A stretch of DNA of 64,000 nucleotides from Rhodospirillaceae bacterium (GTDB lineage: Bacteria; Pseudomonadota; Alphaproteobacteria; Dongiales; Dongiaceae). Positions within the stretch are counted from its first letter, which is position 1. Every line of letters starts with the position of its first letter. The stretch lies in NCBI GenBank assembly GCA_016712715.1, contig JADJQM010000003.1:248001-312000 (forward strand), given 5' to 3'. Under the pieces are notes generated by a model. The model did no database searches. It saw only the letters and a list, made by a program, of their open reading frames with translations, and was not told where the DNA came from. Positions 63,370 to 64,000 of this stretch are shown here, piece by piece. A program made the translations under genes and the position numbers.

Positions 63370-64000
63370 TTGAATACGGCGGTTTCAATTCAAGCCGATC
63401 AGGCAGCAGAATCCGATAGTGACTTTGGACGCAGTTCAACGCGCCCGAGCCCCTGGCTGATTCTCATCGTCGATGACGACCCCGACGTTCACCTGACCAC
63501 GGAATTCGCGCTCGGCAACGAGGTTGTACATGGAAGGGGTCTGGAATTCGTCCATGCCTATTCCGCGGCCGAGGCCGAGAGCCTCCTGTCAAAACCCAAT
63601 GACATCGCCGTCATCCTGCTCGATGTGGTGATGGAGTCCGATGACGCCGGCTTGCGCCTCGTTCGTATCATAAGGGATACCCTGGGCCTCTCGGTGCCGC
63701 GCATCATCTTGCGCACGGGCCACCCCGGCTATGCACCCGAACAGGATGTCATCCGCGACTACGACATCGACGACTACCGGACCAAGTCGGAACTGTCGCG
63801 CGCCCGACTGTTCACCTCGGTGGCGACGGCGCTGCGCGCCTATGACCGGCTGCGCCAGTTGCAGGAAGCGAACCAGCGCCTTGAGCGCATGGCGCGCGAC
63901 CTTGAGGTGCTCAACATAGACTATCTTGAGCAGCGCGAAGCAGCCCTGGGTGCAGCGCAGGCGAAGTCACGCTTCCTCAACAATGTCAGTCATGAACTTC
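63370..64000 (+). CDS. Receiver domain - histidine kinase hybrid, N-terminal part
   Basis: The frame runs off the right edge, with 210 residues visible. Residues 28-150 are a CheY-like receiver: acidic pocket IVDDDPDVH, phospho-acceptor Asp in VILLDVVME, Thr in ILRTGHPG, and Lys in DYRTKSEL. The RTGxPGxAPE...YDIxDYxxKxEL pattern marks the group with an attached sensor region. A coiled coil (RLRQLQEANQRLERMARDLE) leads to the start of a HisKA dimerisation helix (KSRFLNNVSHEL, with the phospho-histidine). So this is an inverted hybrid (receiver before kinase). No ATG fits. TTG 63370, with GGAG 13 nt upstream, is the best guess. Confidence 0.8.
   Translation, partial: MNTAVSIQADQAAESDSDFGRSSTRPSPWLILIVDDDPDVHLTTEFALGNEVVHGRGLEFVHAYSAAEAESLLSKPNDIAVILLDVVMESDDAGLRLVRIIRDTLGLSVPRIILRTGHPGYAPEQDVIRDYDIDDYRTKSELSRARLFTSVATALRAYDRLRQLQEANQRLERMARDLEVLNIDYLEQREAALGAAQAKSRFLNNVSHEL

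Overview
The window is high-G+C DNA from an alphaproteobacterium, most plausibly a member of the Rhodospirillales. This rests on gene families and gene order rather than any database search: split pntAA-pntAB-pntB transhydrogenase, the trpF/trpB/trpA-accD-folC cluster, the AddAB (not RecBCD) recombination helicase, a TsaE-AmgK fusion beside MurU, an NsrR-type Rrf2 regulator, and clustered GANTC (CcrM-type) sites. No rRNA, tRNA, CRISPR array, insertion sequence or phage module was seen. It reads as ordinary chromosome with a few accessory islets.

Layout. 1-160: end of a CobW-type GTPase gene. 349-4611: polyamine-type ABC importer (binding protein, ATPase, two permeases) with a cold-shock gene overlapping its tail. 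4630-11804 (minus strand): peptide-type ABC importer with a fused double ATPase, two permeases (one frameshifted) and two Tat-exported binding proteins. 12185-14598: ribB, a pteridine-reductase-type SDR and folB (riboflavin and folate/pterin metabolism). 14599-15045: an unusual AT-rich intergenic region with GANTC sites and a DnaA box, ahead of uvrC. 15046-20283: uvrC, an SMR transporter, pgsA, mobB, a broken tfoX-like gene and an MFS transporter. 20343-28866: fumC, a nested inverted repeat, an RHH protein, a giant AsmA protein, a DUF4169 protein, an MgtC/DUF4010 membrane protein and a frameshifted COQ9. 28998-29964: two small secreted proteins, each preceded by the same CRP-like palindrome. 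29981-32228: def, rpsU and a tandem pair of PAS-type proteins. 32225-37405 (minus): pntAA-pntAB-pntB followed by a flavin monooxygenase and an S66 peptidase in one tightly spaced run. 37574-38401: a low-G+C orphan membrane protein. 38461-43509 (minus): ABC1 kinase-like protein, MttB-family methyltransferase and a trimethylamine-dehydrogenase-like flavoprotein with a 20-bp palindromic operator upstream. 43615-45833: two S1-type lipoprotein proteases and an NsrR-like regulator. 46032-52627: pyrF, a membrane protein, trpF, trpB, trpA, accD, folC. 52637-62102 (minus): trxA, addA, addB, murU-like, tsaE-amgK. 62213-64000: a frameshifted ferredoxin-NADP reductase and the start of a receiver/histidine-kinase protein.

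How genes work together. The two importers feed polyamines and peptides into the cell. The TMADH-like/MttB pair looks like a methylamine demethylation unit whose substrate is not trimethylamine. AmgK and MurU form the cell-wall sugar recycling shunt to UDP-MurNAc. The pnt run supplies NADPH. Four genes (dppB-type permease, tfoX-like, COQ9, ferredoxin-NADP reductase) carry 1-2 nt indels in short simple-sequence runs. This suggests either sequencing error or real decay, and only the tfoX-like gene carries a second lesion.

The most unusual items are the paired secreted mini-proteins under matching TGTGA-N6-TCACA sites, the GANTC/DnaA-box region before uvrC, and the palindrome-controlled TMADH-like/MttB unit.
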